Origin: Vitrella brassicaformis | Lineage: Eukaryota > Sar > Vitrellaceae | Direction: 5' to 3' | DNA length: 64,000 nt | NCBI GenBank assembly: GCA_001179505.1 | Contig: CDMY01000390.1 | Span: forward strand, 1 to 64,000 | Shown: positions 32,797 to 44,400 of the stretch, in pieces | Position numbering within the stretch: the first letter of the stretch is position 1 | How the letters are laid out: the number at the start of each line of letters is the position of its first letter | Translations under genes and position numbers: made by a program | The notes under the pieces: model-generated | Seen by the model: the letters and a program-made list of their open reading frames with translations, nothing else | What the model was told of the DNA's origin: nothing | The model's database searches: none

Positions 32797-33699
32797 GGGG
32801 AGAAAGGCAGACCGACCGACGGCCGGTGTCTCGTATGTATCTTCATCTTCTTCTTTCGCATGAATGAATGCACGGGCTTTGTACAGCCGCACCCATTCCG
32901 ATCCGCGCGTGTACATGTGTGGGAGAAAGAAAGACAGAGACGGCCCGGCACAGACAGACGGGCGTTGCGTGTCGGGGGGCGTGTCGGGGGGCGTGCGCGC
33001 CTCTGTTCGTTCATATTCGTCCGGCCGACATTCATGACATGCCAACTTTGAGACTCAGCCCGCACAGCAACTGTCCGCTGAATCAATCGCACATGCATAC
33101 ACAGTGACGGATGGACGCTTGGCTCGCTTCATCAGACAGATAATGACATACATACAAGTGTTCGTCTCGCGATTCGGGTCAGCTGATGGGCGGTTGCTGA
33201 TTGAATGGGTGCGGGTGAGCTGGGCTCATTTGTGCAGGCACTCCCGCGGCGCCCAGCAAGGCAAAATTGAATGCGTGGATGCTGACACACCAATTTGGCC
33301 TTGCTGTACTATGCATGAGTGGCAACCCCCGCCATCTCAACACACCGAATCACCACCCATTCATTTGTCTCTTGACATACGCAATCATTTCCACGCGGCC
33401 GTCCATGCTGTGTGTGAGCTCCTCTTTGCAGGGTGCGGCCTCACTACCAAGGAGGTCCTAGCAATGTGACGCATTGCCAGGATCCTCGTCAAGTGGTGAT
33501 GCAGCATCCCGCCAGGAAGAGCCCACACACGCATCACACCGCAGGCAGACAGGCAGCATCACACAGTAAATGACAACACATACATTCCCTCGTGTGTGCG
33601 TCTAGGTGACGCAGAAAGATGAACATGCGATAGATAGATACACCAGCAACCGAAAAGCCCAAGACGTGCACAGAAGAGCCCCGCCATACATTCATTCAG
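32797..33699. other. intergenic, convergent 3' flanks
   Basis: About 900 bases without a supported exon. A short tandem GTGTCGGGGGGC duplication lies at about 32969-32993. Confidence 0.6.
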
Positions 33700-34831
33700 T
33701 CAAACGCCCCCCGCCTGCCCGCCTCCATCCACCATGGCCGCCCCTGGCGGCGGCTGATGCGCTACAGACGCCACAGATGCGTGCATCCTCGGCGAACCAT
33801 AAGCTCCCGGCACCATCTGCTGCTGCTGAGGGTCCACCATCGTCGGCCCTGGCCCGGGCGGCGGAGGACCTGGAACAATCGGCGGACCAGTGACGATCGG
33901 AGGGCCGGCGACCGCAGCTGTCGGTGGCGAGGAGGGGTACATGACATGGTAGGGCGCGGCACCACCACCACCAGCAGCAGCGGCAGCCATGAGTGGTGGC
34001 TGCGGGTGGCCGCGCGCCGCGGGCATGGGAGGGCTGAATGTGCCGTGTTGGTCTTCGAGGAGCCCCCGTGCGTCGTGCTCGTATGCGGCGGAGGCTAGGG
34101 AGGGGGGCATCTGCATGTGGTGTGGCATGCAACACACGTATGGAGATGGAGATGTGTCGTGTTTGCCTTACAGGCGCGATGAAGAAGGCCAGCATGAGGA
34201 ACTGCACAAGACAAGACCACAGCACACATACAGAGAGGAGAAAGAGATGTCACGTACTTGTATCAACGCAGTGGCCGTCGAGTCTCTCTCTCTCTCTGTG
34301 CGTGTGTGTGGTTTACCTTGGCGATGACTTCTATGACTGCGATGAAGATGACCAGCTTGTGGTAGCCCATCGTCCTGCTCTCTATCGCCAGCCAGTCGTG
34401 CGAAAACCACTTCGGACCTGCACCATAACGACAGCAACACACCGTGGCCATGTCTGTCTGTCTGTGAGTCCCCGTCTCTCTCTCTCTGTCCCTCACCCCA
34501 GTAGAAGATGTACACGATGTCTTGCAGAATGCTCAGGGCGATGATCACCGACAGCGACAGATTCTCACGCTGACCAACCACCACACACACAGGCAGGACA
34601 CCACCACACATAGAACCCACAGATCACAGAGATCTCCCTCCCTCTCCTCTCCTATGTCGTGTTGCCCACCTGTTTTCTGCCCTTGGGTATCTCATCGTAG
34701 AAGGCTATCAGCATCCCAAACAGCACCACATTGTAGTCGGGCCGCGCGAAGCACCCGAGGGCTCCCAGCAGTGCCAGGATGTAAAACGCGCCTTTGAACG
34801 TCCCGCGTCGGAAATCCAACCCACCCTCCAT
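33700..34831 (-). CDS. small multi-pass membrane protein with Pro/Gln-rich tail
   Basis: Five exons: 34831-34670, 34569-34497, 34417-34317, 34201-34172 and 34110-33700, giving 258 residues. Four or five hydrophobic helices fill the first 120 residues (AFYILALLGALGCFA, NVVLFGMLIAFYDEI, LSVIIALSILQDIVYIFYW, LVIFIAVIEVIAKFLMLAFF). The rest is a cytosol-like tail rich in Pro, Gly, Ala and Gln. The ILQDIVYIFYW helix followed by two further helices recalls the AGTRAP (angiotensin receptor-associated) family, but this is weak. The fourth exon is only 30 nt. The gene is divergent from the RNA polymerase I subunit gene. Confidence 0.75.
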
Positions 34832-34889
34832 CACGGCAAGCCGCTTGACACCACGAAGAGGCCAGATTTCGCCGATCCACTCACAGGTC

Positions 34890-34917
34890 AAGCTCGCATT
34901 TGCAAGCTGAGCTCGCA
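34890..34917. promoter_or_regulatory. two AAGCTCGCA-type elements in the RPA1 divergent region
   Basis: AAGCTCGCA at 34890-34898 and GAGCTCGCA at 34909-34917, in the 199-bp region between start codons 34831 (-) and 35031 (+). Confidence 0.5.
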
Positions 34918-35030
34918 AACGTTCCTGAAACAGGCGCTGTGCGGCCTCCCCTGTCGCCCATATGACCTCCCCAGTGGCAGATCTGTCAGATCTGTGAGTT
35001 TGACTCATCCTTTGGCCCGTCCAAGGCAAG

Positions 35031-37273
35031 ATGATAGACGCCACGGGTGCCGTGAGCACCGAGGTGCGTCGGCTGACGTTCGCCATGCAGACCAAGGAGG
35101 AGATTCGTGCACAGAGCGTCACGCGCATCGACAGGGTGGGCGTGTGGACACCGCTGGGGCTCGCGGACGCCAGGGGCGTGCACTCGCCGCTCCTTGGCCC
35201 CCTCGACAAGACCATGCCCTGCCCCACCTGCGGACTCACTAACGAGTGCCCCGGTGAGAGCCGGTGGGGGATGGACAAGTTGAGATCCCGGATGAATCTG
35301 TCTGTGTGTGTGTGTGTGTGTGTGTGGTTGTGTAGGTCACAATGGTCACATCGAGCTGAGCACTCCGATGTTTCACCCGTCGATGATGCAGCCCCTGGCC
35401 ACCATCCTGCGTGCCGTGTGCTTCCGCTGCAACAAGCTCAAGATGCCCACCGACAAGCAGGAGAGCTTCGTCAAGCGGTTCAAGCTCCTGGGACTGGGCG
35501 GACTTGGGGAGATGAGGACATTCACACGAGCGTACGCTGCCCCGCCCCGCCCACACACACAAAGGCATATGGGACACGTGTGTGTGTGTGGTGGTCAGAC
35601 GTATGCCGATGAGCGAGAAGTTTGCCGAAGAGCTGCTCAAGTCCCTTCTGGAGGAGAACCCCGACACAGCGCTCAACGAGACCGAGGCAATCGCTGACGA
35701 ATTCGACCGCGCGAGAGACCGTGCCAACGTACCCACACACACCATCCACTCCACACACATAGGGAGGGAGAGAGATCGACAAGTCCATCCATTCATCCGT
35801 TCACCCTCCTGTGCGCGCGTGTGTGCGTGTGGCCTGCAGGCCTCTGTGAACGATTTCATCGGGAGGGAGTCTCGTCGTCGCGGTGTGGGCGAGTACTTCG
35901 GCGAGCGCGAGCAGGACATGTTTCGGGACAGCACTGCCAAGTTCGAGATCTACATGGCGCTGCGGCGGGGCTTCATCGTCTACGCCAACAAGTGCGCCAA
36001 CAGGCGGTGCCCCCACTGCACACACAAATGCAAAATGGGCGTCAGACCCGCTGCCAAATGGGGCGTTGGTGAACAAACAAAGAGAGAGAATGCCTGCGCT
36101 GCACTGCACCCGGAAATGTGCCCGGTTGCGTATGTGTGGTGTGTGTCCTGGTGCTTCCTTCGTCCTTTGTGTGTGTGTCAGGTTTGATGCAGCTGTCGTG
36201 GGGCAAGAAGGTGGACAGCCCCTGGTCGCAGGAGCAGGAGGCCCGCTTCATGTCGGACCAGCGCGAGACCCCCCGGTGGATGGAGCTCTACCTCCCAAGG
36301 GCCGTCATCAAGGCACTCGACGACCCCAACGTCGACGTACGCAGTGCAACACACGACAGACACAACACCGAGCACAGAAATGGCGTAGTATCTTTCCTCT
36401 TGTGTGTTTTTGGCTTTACAGGTGAGTGATTTGATGATGCGTTACAAGGAGGCGATGGAGTACATGGTCAAGGACATCGCCAAGGAGAACAGGCGGTACG
36501 GCGGCCAGCAGCTCGCCGCCATGGACCTCTACCCCATCCTGCAAAAGGTCTGGAACAACGGCGCAGAGGTCCTCGAGTTCGTATTCCCTGTGAGTAAGTA
36601 AAGTACTCTCACTTTCACCGCACACACCGCGCCACACACAGAGAGAGTGTGTGCGTTGCAGCCCGTCGTCTGAAGCACGAGGCGTTCTTTATGGACGTCA
36701 TGGCTGTGAGCGGCAACAAGTACAGGCCGCTGGTGCGCCTGAGCAACAAGAGCGGAGGCGGCGGAGATGAGTTCGAACGAGAGGGCCATGGCGGTCAGTC
36801 AGCCACCTCACCTGACCTGAGCTACACGCACCATGCACACAGACAGGGATCTCTCCTTGTCTCTCTGTCTGTCTGTCTGTCTGTCTATAGGTCGTGTGCG
36901 TCACATGCTGCATCCCCGCAGTGTGGCGTTGCAGCGCATCTTGGAGCTGTCCCTCAAGATCGAAGATCACTGGGACTGGGCGTTCGAGCTCATCGAACGA
37001 CACCTCAGGCACACACACACCACACACACACATACACCTCCATATATAAGTGTGTGTGTGTGTGTGTGTGTTGCAGGTATCTGGTGCAGGTGAAGCATTT
37101 CGGTCTCGAAGATGGGGACGAGCAGCCCAAAAAGACTGCCAAGAAAGGCAAGAAGGCCGCTGCCGCTGGCGCTGCTGCTGCTGCTGCCGAGCGGCCAACC
37201 GTCGACGTGTCCAAAGACGTACGACCCCACCCACCACCAACACACACAGACACATGAGTCCACCCATCAAATG

Positions 37274-37307
<34 letters not shown>

Positions 37308-40300
37308 TGTGCATGTTGGTGTTAGGAGGAGCGAGAGGTGGCCAAGTTGGCAGCAGAGGAGCGTCGTCGTCAGCCGCTGAATGTGACTTACCAGCTGATG
37401 GAGGGGGCCGTCATCACCCTCGACGAGGACATCAAGCAGATGCAGATGCAGGTCATCGCTTACCTCGACAAAAACAGAATGCCTGCAACGTGAGAAGCAG
37501 CCACAACAACAACACCACCCACAGACACAGACATAGACACAGAGGGGAGGGGGAGGGGGATGCGGCACTCGTCCACACGTGTGTGTGTGTTGCGTGTGCA
37601 GCAAGAGGGACGATTATCCCCCCGGCGTCCGCCAGGGCCTCGAGGCAAAAGCCGGTCGGTCGAAGGCCACGCACAACCAACACATGTGCACCTCCCACAC
37701 ACACTCTGCTCTCCCCTGTGTGTGTGTGTGTGTGTCTGTTTATCATGTGTCAGGTCTGATGCGTATGAAGATGATGGGCAAGCGCGTCAACTTCGCCGCC
37801 CGGTCGGTCATCGGCCCGGACCCCTACATCGAACCCAACGAGATCGGCGTCCCCGAGGCGTTCGCAATGGTCCTCACTCTGCCCGAAATGGTCAGCAAAC
37901 CGTGAGAAGGCTCAGAAGCGTACACATGGTGTGATTGTGTGATGGCTCTACTGCACTGCAGGTGACCCCGTTCAACTACCGGTGGCTGCACAAGCTGGTC
38001 ATGAACGGCCCCCAAAAGTACCCGGGAGCAAACATGGTCCAAGACTCGAGGGGCCAGGCGTAAGCTCCACCCCTCCCCCTCCCACCCCCACAAGTGGTCT
38101 GTCTTTCCCACGTCCCTCTGCGTATCCTTCAGGGTGACATTGGTGCGGATGAGCTACTCGGCGCGCCGCGGCATCGCAGGCAAGCTGCTGCTCAAGGGTT
38201 CGAGCGACCGCGCGGCCGAGGCTCCGACGATTGTGTATCGTCACCTGAGGGACGGCGATGTGGTGCTGATGAACAGACAGCCGACGCTGCACAAGCCGGG
38301 CATCATGGCACACGTCGTCAGGGTCATCAAGGTGGGTCTGTCTGCTGGGGCTCGTAGACAGAGGTGCGTGAGTGTGTGTGTCTGTGTGTGGTCTGTGTGG
38401 TTGGTGTGGGTGATTAGGGTGAGAAGGTGCTTCGCCTGCACTACGTCAACTGCAACACGTACAACGCCGACTTCGACGGAGACGAAATGAACCTCCACCT
38501 CCCACAGGTGCGCACACACGCACACACACCCACAGACCTACCACATGGGTATCTGGTCGATAATGCCTTTCTCAGGATCCCATCTCCCGCGCCGAGGCTC
38601 AGCTTCTCGTCAACGCCGACAACCAGTACACAGTGCCCAAAAGTGAGTGTGCGAGCCAGCGATGAGCAATGGGGGGCATCGCTTGTGTGTGTATGTGTAT
38701 GTGTATGTGTGTGGTGTAATCGCAGGTGGCGACCCCATCCGGGGCTTGATCCAGGACCACATCATCGGGGGCACACTCATGACCTCCAGGGGCACCATGC
38801 TGTCCGCACACGAATACACCAACCTGGTCCGTCAGTCAGCCAGCCACCATACCATGCACTCAGACGCTATCTCAGCACACACCTGTGTGTGCGTGTGTGT
38901 GTGTGGTCGGACAGGTGTATGCGGCCCTGCAGACGTTCGTGAACGCGGGCGGCAACCAGACGCCCCTCTCACAGAGAGTCGACAAGAAACCAACCGCCAG
39001 ACACAGGTCAGTCACATCACACACAGACACACACACACGCACGCAGAGAGAGAGAGAGAGAGGGGAGGAGGGTGTGGTGCATTGGCGTGTGAGATGTATA
39101 TGTCTGGATGCCTGCAGTGTGGTTGAGCGTCGGATGTTCATTCACCGCAACAAGCGCATCCTGGTGGAGCCGCCCGCCATCCTCAAACCAAAGCGCGTCT
39201 GGACCGGCAAACAGGCACGCCCAGACCCCCAACCATACCACACCACCACCAGCCACATGAGCCTTCCTTCAAACAGCAGGCCAGGCTGTTGTCGTGTCGT
39301 GTGTGGTGTGGTTGTGCGCACGTGCAGGTGATAACGACAATCCTCAAGACCCTGGTGGACCAGTTCGCCACGCACTCTCTCGGACACACCAAGGGATTCA
39401 GGTAGCTCACATACATGTTGACACATCCGCCACACACCACACCACAAGCCACACCACACACATGCGTGTGTGTCAGAAACTACCGTGGTTTGAACTTCAA
39501 CGGTCGGTCGAAGCTGCCCGGCGACGTGTGGAACGGCGTGCTCGACGGCGACGACGAAGAGGCCGACTGCGTCATACGGTGGGGACTGACTGCAACACAC
39601 ATAGGCATCCATCACACTCACACCCACACCCGCACAGACAGACAGACAGACATTCAGAGAGACCCGCTGTCCTGTGCTGTCTGGTCTGTGGTGTGTGTTG
39701 TGTGTTGTGTGTGTGTCAGTGAGTCTGAGATGCTGCAGGGTCTGATGGACAAGTCCCAGTTCGGCGGGGCCAAACACGGCTTCATTCACCTGCTCTTCGA
39801 CCTCTTCGGACCCAAAATGGCCGGTGGGTGGGTGGGTGGGAAAAGCGGATGGATGGATGCCCCTACCTATGGCTCGTGTGTATGGGTTCGCTCTCCTGTC
39901 ATGTCATCCCCACCCAGGTCTGGTTCTGTCGGCGTTTGGTCGGTGCTTCACGTGCTTCCTGCAGCACCGCGGCTTCAGCTGCAACACGGGAGACCTCTTC
40001 CTCTCACCAGAAGGAGAGCTCGAAAGGTAGGCCTTCCCAGCCACCCCCCTCCCACCCCCCCCACCTCTCTCTCTCTCTCTCTCCATGCATCACTCATTGC
40101 AATGACGATGCCTGCAGGTCTTTGGTGATGCGCGACGTGCACAAGGCGTCCCGTTTCGGCCTGTGGCTGATGGTCCGCCAGCGGCTGCCCATGTGGCCGC
40201 TGCACGTCAAGCTGCAGCAGGAGGTCATGGAGGCCACGCTCTTCAAGCACCGCAGACGCATGATCCGCGCACTCGAGCGGGAGAGGGAGGAGGACGGCAT

Positions 40301-41388
40301 GAACTGGATGCCCTGGACCAAGTACCTCCAGTGGCACAGGATGGGCAGGCCGCCCGTCACGCCAGATCTCATCTACAAGGGAGACCCGGAGGGCAAGCCC
40401 ACCGCTGCTGCTGCTGCTGCTGGTGTCGGTGGTGGGGGCAAGCCGACGCCCATGGACACCACAGCAGCGGCCAAGAGAAAGAAGAAGAGAAGGACGGCAG
40501 ATGGGGGAGGGGAGGGGAAGGGGGACGGTGGTGAGCCGATGGCTGTGGATGAGCCACCAGAGGCAGAGCCGCCACTGCTGCCACACCCGTCGCCTCCCAA
40601 GACCCCCAAGCAGACCAAGAAGAGCAAGCACCCACCACCACCAGCAGCAGCAGCGAAGGAGGAGGAGGAGAAGGAGGAGGAGGAGGAGGAGCCGCCAAAG
40701 ACCAAGAAGAAGCAGAAGAAGGTCACCGGCAGCAAGACCGCCCCTGCGGCCGCCCAGCGGCAACAAGACGACGACCAGCCGATGGAACCACAAGAGGAAG
40801 AGGACCACCAAGATGAGGAGGACAAGGAGGTGTGGGTGGGTGGCAAGGAGATCCTTGAGCTGATGCCCGTGTACGTCTCCAAGACGGAGGGGCTCTTCAC
40901 AGCTAAGGAGCGCAACAGGCTCAGGGACGCGCTGCTGCGGGGCTACCACATGCCCGTCTGGAAGAGGAAGCCGCCTGGGTCGGGGCTCCTGGACAAACAC
41001 GAGACGCCTGAGGAGAAAGCCAAAGAGGGCAAGCCGGGCATCGTCGTCCCGGGGCTGGAGAGACTCATCACGGTGGGGTGGGGGAGCCCACACAGATGCG
41101 CGTGGGGGTGGTGTGGTGTGTGTCCACCGTGTGTGTGTCCACGTGTGTGTGTGTGTGTCCACCGTGTGTTGCGTCAGTTGGGCTGTGAGCTGATGGAGGA
41201 GCATGGGTTCACGAGGTTCCGTCGCAACAAGCAGAGGATCGACTGCATGGTCCAGCGCATGACGCAGAAGAAGGCCTCGCAGTCACAGGAGATCGTCTCG
41301 GGCGGCAAGTAAGCCCTCAGCACCACCATCCTTCCACCAGACAGACAGACAGACCACTGTGTCGGTGTCCGTGGTGTGTACCTTTCAC

Positions 41389-41419
<31 letters not shown>

Positions 41420-44400
41420 AAGGTACCTGCACCGGAAGTTCCCGCGCAACGGCTTTGCCGGGATGGTCATGACTGGTGAGTCAGTGAGCCAGCCGTGAGA
41501 TGAGCCCTGCACATACTGCTCCCACGCACACGCGCCTGTGTCTGTGGCACACACGTGTGTGTGCGTGTGTGTGTGTGTGTGTGTTTTGTAGGTGCGAAGG
41601 GTTCGAAGGTCAACTACTCGATGATCGGTGCGATGCTGTCGCAGCAAGACCTGGAGGGCAGGAGGGTACCCATGATGTTCACCTCCAAGTACGCTCCCTC
41701 CCAACACACCAAACAGGAGAGTCTTTTCCTTCTCTCTGCTCTGCGTGTGTGCAGGGCCCTGCCGTGTTTTGCCAAGTATGATCTGGGTGCGCGCAACGGC
41801 GGCCTCATCATGGACCGATTCCTCACCGGACTCAGGCCACCGGTGTGTGTGTGTGTGTGTGTCTGTGTGTGTGAAGATGCGCGTGGACAGCAGCCCGTTC
41901 TCGTTTTTTTTCTGTTTTGTTTGTGTTGTGTTCCTGTGCCCTGCAGGAGTATTTCTTCCACTGCATGTCTGGGCGAGAGGGGCTGGTAGACACTGCCGTC
42001 AAAACTGCCAAGTGACCAGCAATCCACACACACACACGCCTGTATGCCTGTATGTGAATCTGTGTGTGTGAATGTGTGTGTGAATGTGTGTGTGTGTGCG
42101 TCAGGTCCGGTTATCTGCAGCGGGCGTTGATGAAGACGATGGAGGGCATCACCTCGCTCTACGACAGCACCGTCCGCGACGCTGACGGGCTGGTTCTGCA
42201 ATTCAAATACGGAGAGGACGGCGTCGACGTCATGAAGTCGCCATACGTCGACAAATTCGAGTAACCATTTCAGCCTCACACCACACCCACCTGCACAAAT
42301 GCTTCGCTTCCTCTCTACTCCCCCCCCCNNNNNNNNNNNNNNNNNNNNNNNNNNNNNNNNNNNNNNNNNNNNNNNNNNNNNNNNNNNNNNNNNNNNNNNN
42401 NNNNNNNNNNNNNNNNNNNNNNNNNNNNNNNNNNNNNNNNNNNNNNNNNNNNNNNNNNNNNNNNNNNNNNNNNNNNNNNNNNNNNNNNNNNNNNNNNNNN
42501 NNNNNNNNNNNNNNNNNNNNNNNNNNNNNNNNNNNNNNNNNNNNNNNNNNNNNNNNNNNNNNNNNNNNNNNNNNNNNNNNNNNNNNNNNNNNNNNNNNNN
42601 NNNNNNNNNNNNNNNNNNNNNNNNNNNNCCCCCCCCTTTTCGCCTCTGTCTATCTGTCCATCAGGTATGCGCTTGACAACTTGGCCATACTGCAAAGTCG
42701 CTACAGCACCGACAAGGCCATGTCGACCCCGAACGTCGCCCGCTCCATCCGGCGGGCCGACGACTACTCCAAGCAGGTGGCGCGGGAGTTGCGGTCCATC
42801 AGACAGGCCGTCAAGGAGCGCAACCAGCAGAGGAAGGCCGTCGAGGAGAGGCAATTCGACCTTGGCCCAGCCATCGAGCGGATCGAGACTACCTTCAAGG
42901 ACCCCTGGAAGGAGGTGGACGACCCCGCCCCGTCCAATCCGGAGATGTCGCCGCCTGACCCTTCGGCCGAGAAGTATCATCCCATGGCCAATGTCGGCAG
43001 CACATCCGAGAAGTATCGAGAGAAGATCTTCGAGGTCAGCTCACCTCCCCCACCCACCCACCCACCCACACAGAGAGAGAGAGAGAGCCAACACGTGTTT
43101 GTGTTTTTTGCCCGTGTGTGTGTGTGCGTGTGTGTGTGTTCAGTGGATCAGGGGTAACCCGTTCCTTCTGAAGGACGCCGAGGCTTACATAGCTCAGATG
43201 GGGGAGGAGGGTTTGGAGGAGGAGGACAGCAAGAAGAAGAAGGAGACCAAGATCAAGCACGTGGCACAGGGCAAGCTCATGACGCCCCAGGAGTTCCGCG
43301 TCATGATGATGCTCAAGTACCACGACGGACTCCTCCAGCCAGGCGAGAACGTCGGATGCGTCGCCGCTCAGTCCATCGGCGAGCCCTCCACCCAGATGAC
43401 GCTGAACACCTTCCACCTCGTCAGCACACCCACCCACCCTTACACACGCCCACTCCCTCAATCATTCTTCCTGCTTGGCTCCATTTCGTCCATCAGGCGG
43501 GATCTGGTGGTGCGACGAACGTCACCCTGGGCATCCCCCGGCTAGTGGAGATCCTGCAGCGTGCCAGCCGCAAGCAGAAGACGCCCTTGGCGTATGTGGC
43601 CTTGCGGCGGATCCCCGACTGGCCCGACTTCCAGCGAGTGTTTGGCGAGAGGGCCGGCTACCGCTGCAGGAAGGTCACCTACGCCCACTTCATGAAGGCC
43701 GTCTCCTTCAATAGACAGCTCGTCACAATGGTGCGCCGGCCGCACAGGAAGATCGGCACACATTAAGGGTGATGACGGGGATGGGGCCTTCGTGTGTGTG
43801 TGTGTGTGTGGTCATCTTCTTAAGATGGGTGAGGCGACCCACGGGCTCCCTCAGCGATGGTGGTACTTCCGCATGCGGTTCCACCTGCACGACATCCGGG
43901 AGATCGTGTCGGCCATGCCCTTCATCACCTACGAGCAGATCGAGCAGATGTGCTACCAGAAGTACCTCCCGCGGCTCCTCAAGATCTTCAAGAAGATGTT
44001 CATGGTCTACTTCGACATCACAGAGGAGGCATGGGAGGGCTCCAAGGACTGGGGGCTCAAGGGCGGCAAGAGCAAGGCCGAACAAGCCCGGGAAGCGGAG
44101 GATGCTGCCGGCGGCGGTGGGGACGACATCGACGATGCCGCCGCGGACGAGATGCGCGAGCCAGAGGGGGAGGAGGAGGGCGACAGCGACTTGGAGAGGG
44201 ACGATGAGGCCGTCGACCCCCTCATCGGCGATGACGACGAGGGGCAGGACGAGGGCGCCCCGCGGGACCGCGACGAGGATCTCTATGAAGACGAGGAGGA
44301 CATCCGCAAAAGAAAGCGTCGCCGCAAGAGGCGGGAAGAGGAGGGAGAGGAGGGAGAAGAGGGTGAGGAGGGCTCAGACCTCGACATCGACGAGGAGCTC

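Noticed and set aside
39975-41204. Minus-strand open frame of 409 codons
   Set aside because: It is the antisense of RPA1 exons 23-25; its leucine and valine runs mirror the lysine/glutamate-rich insert.
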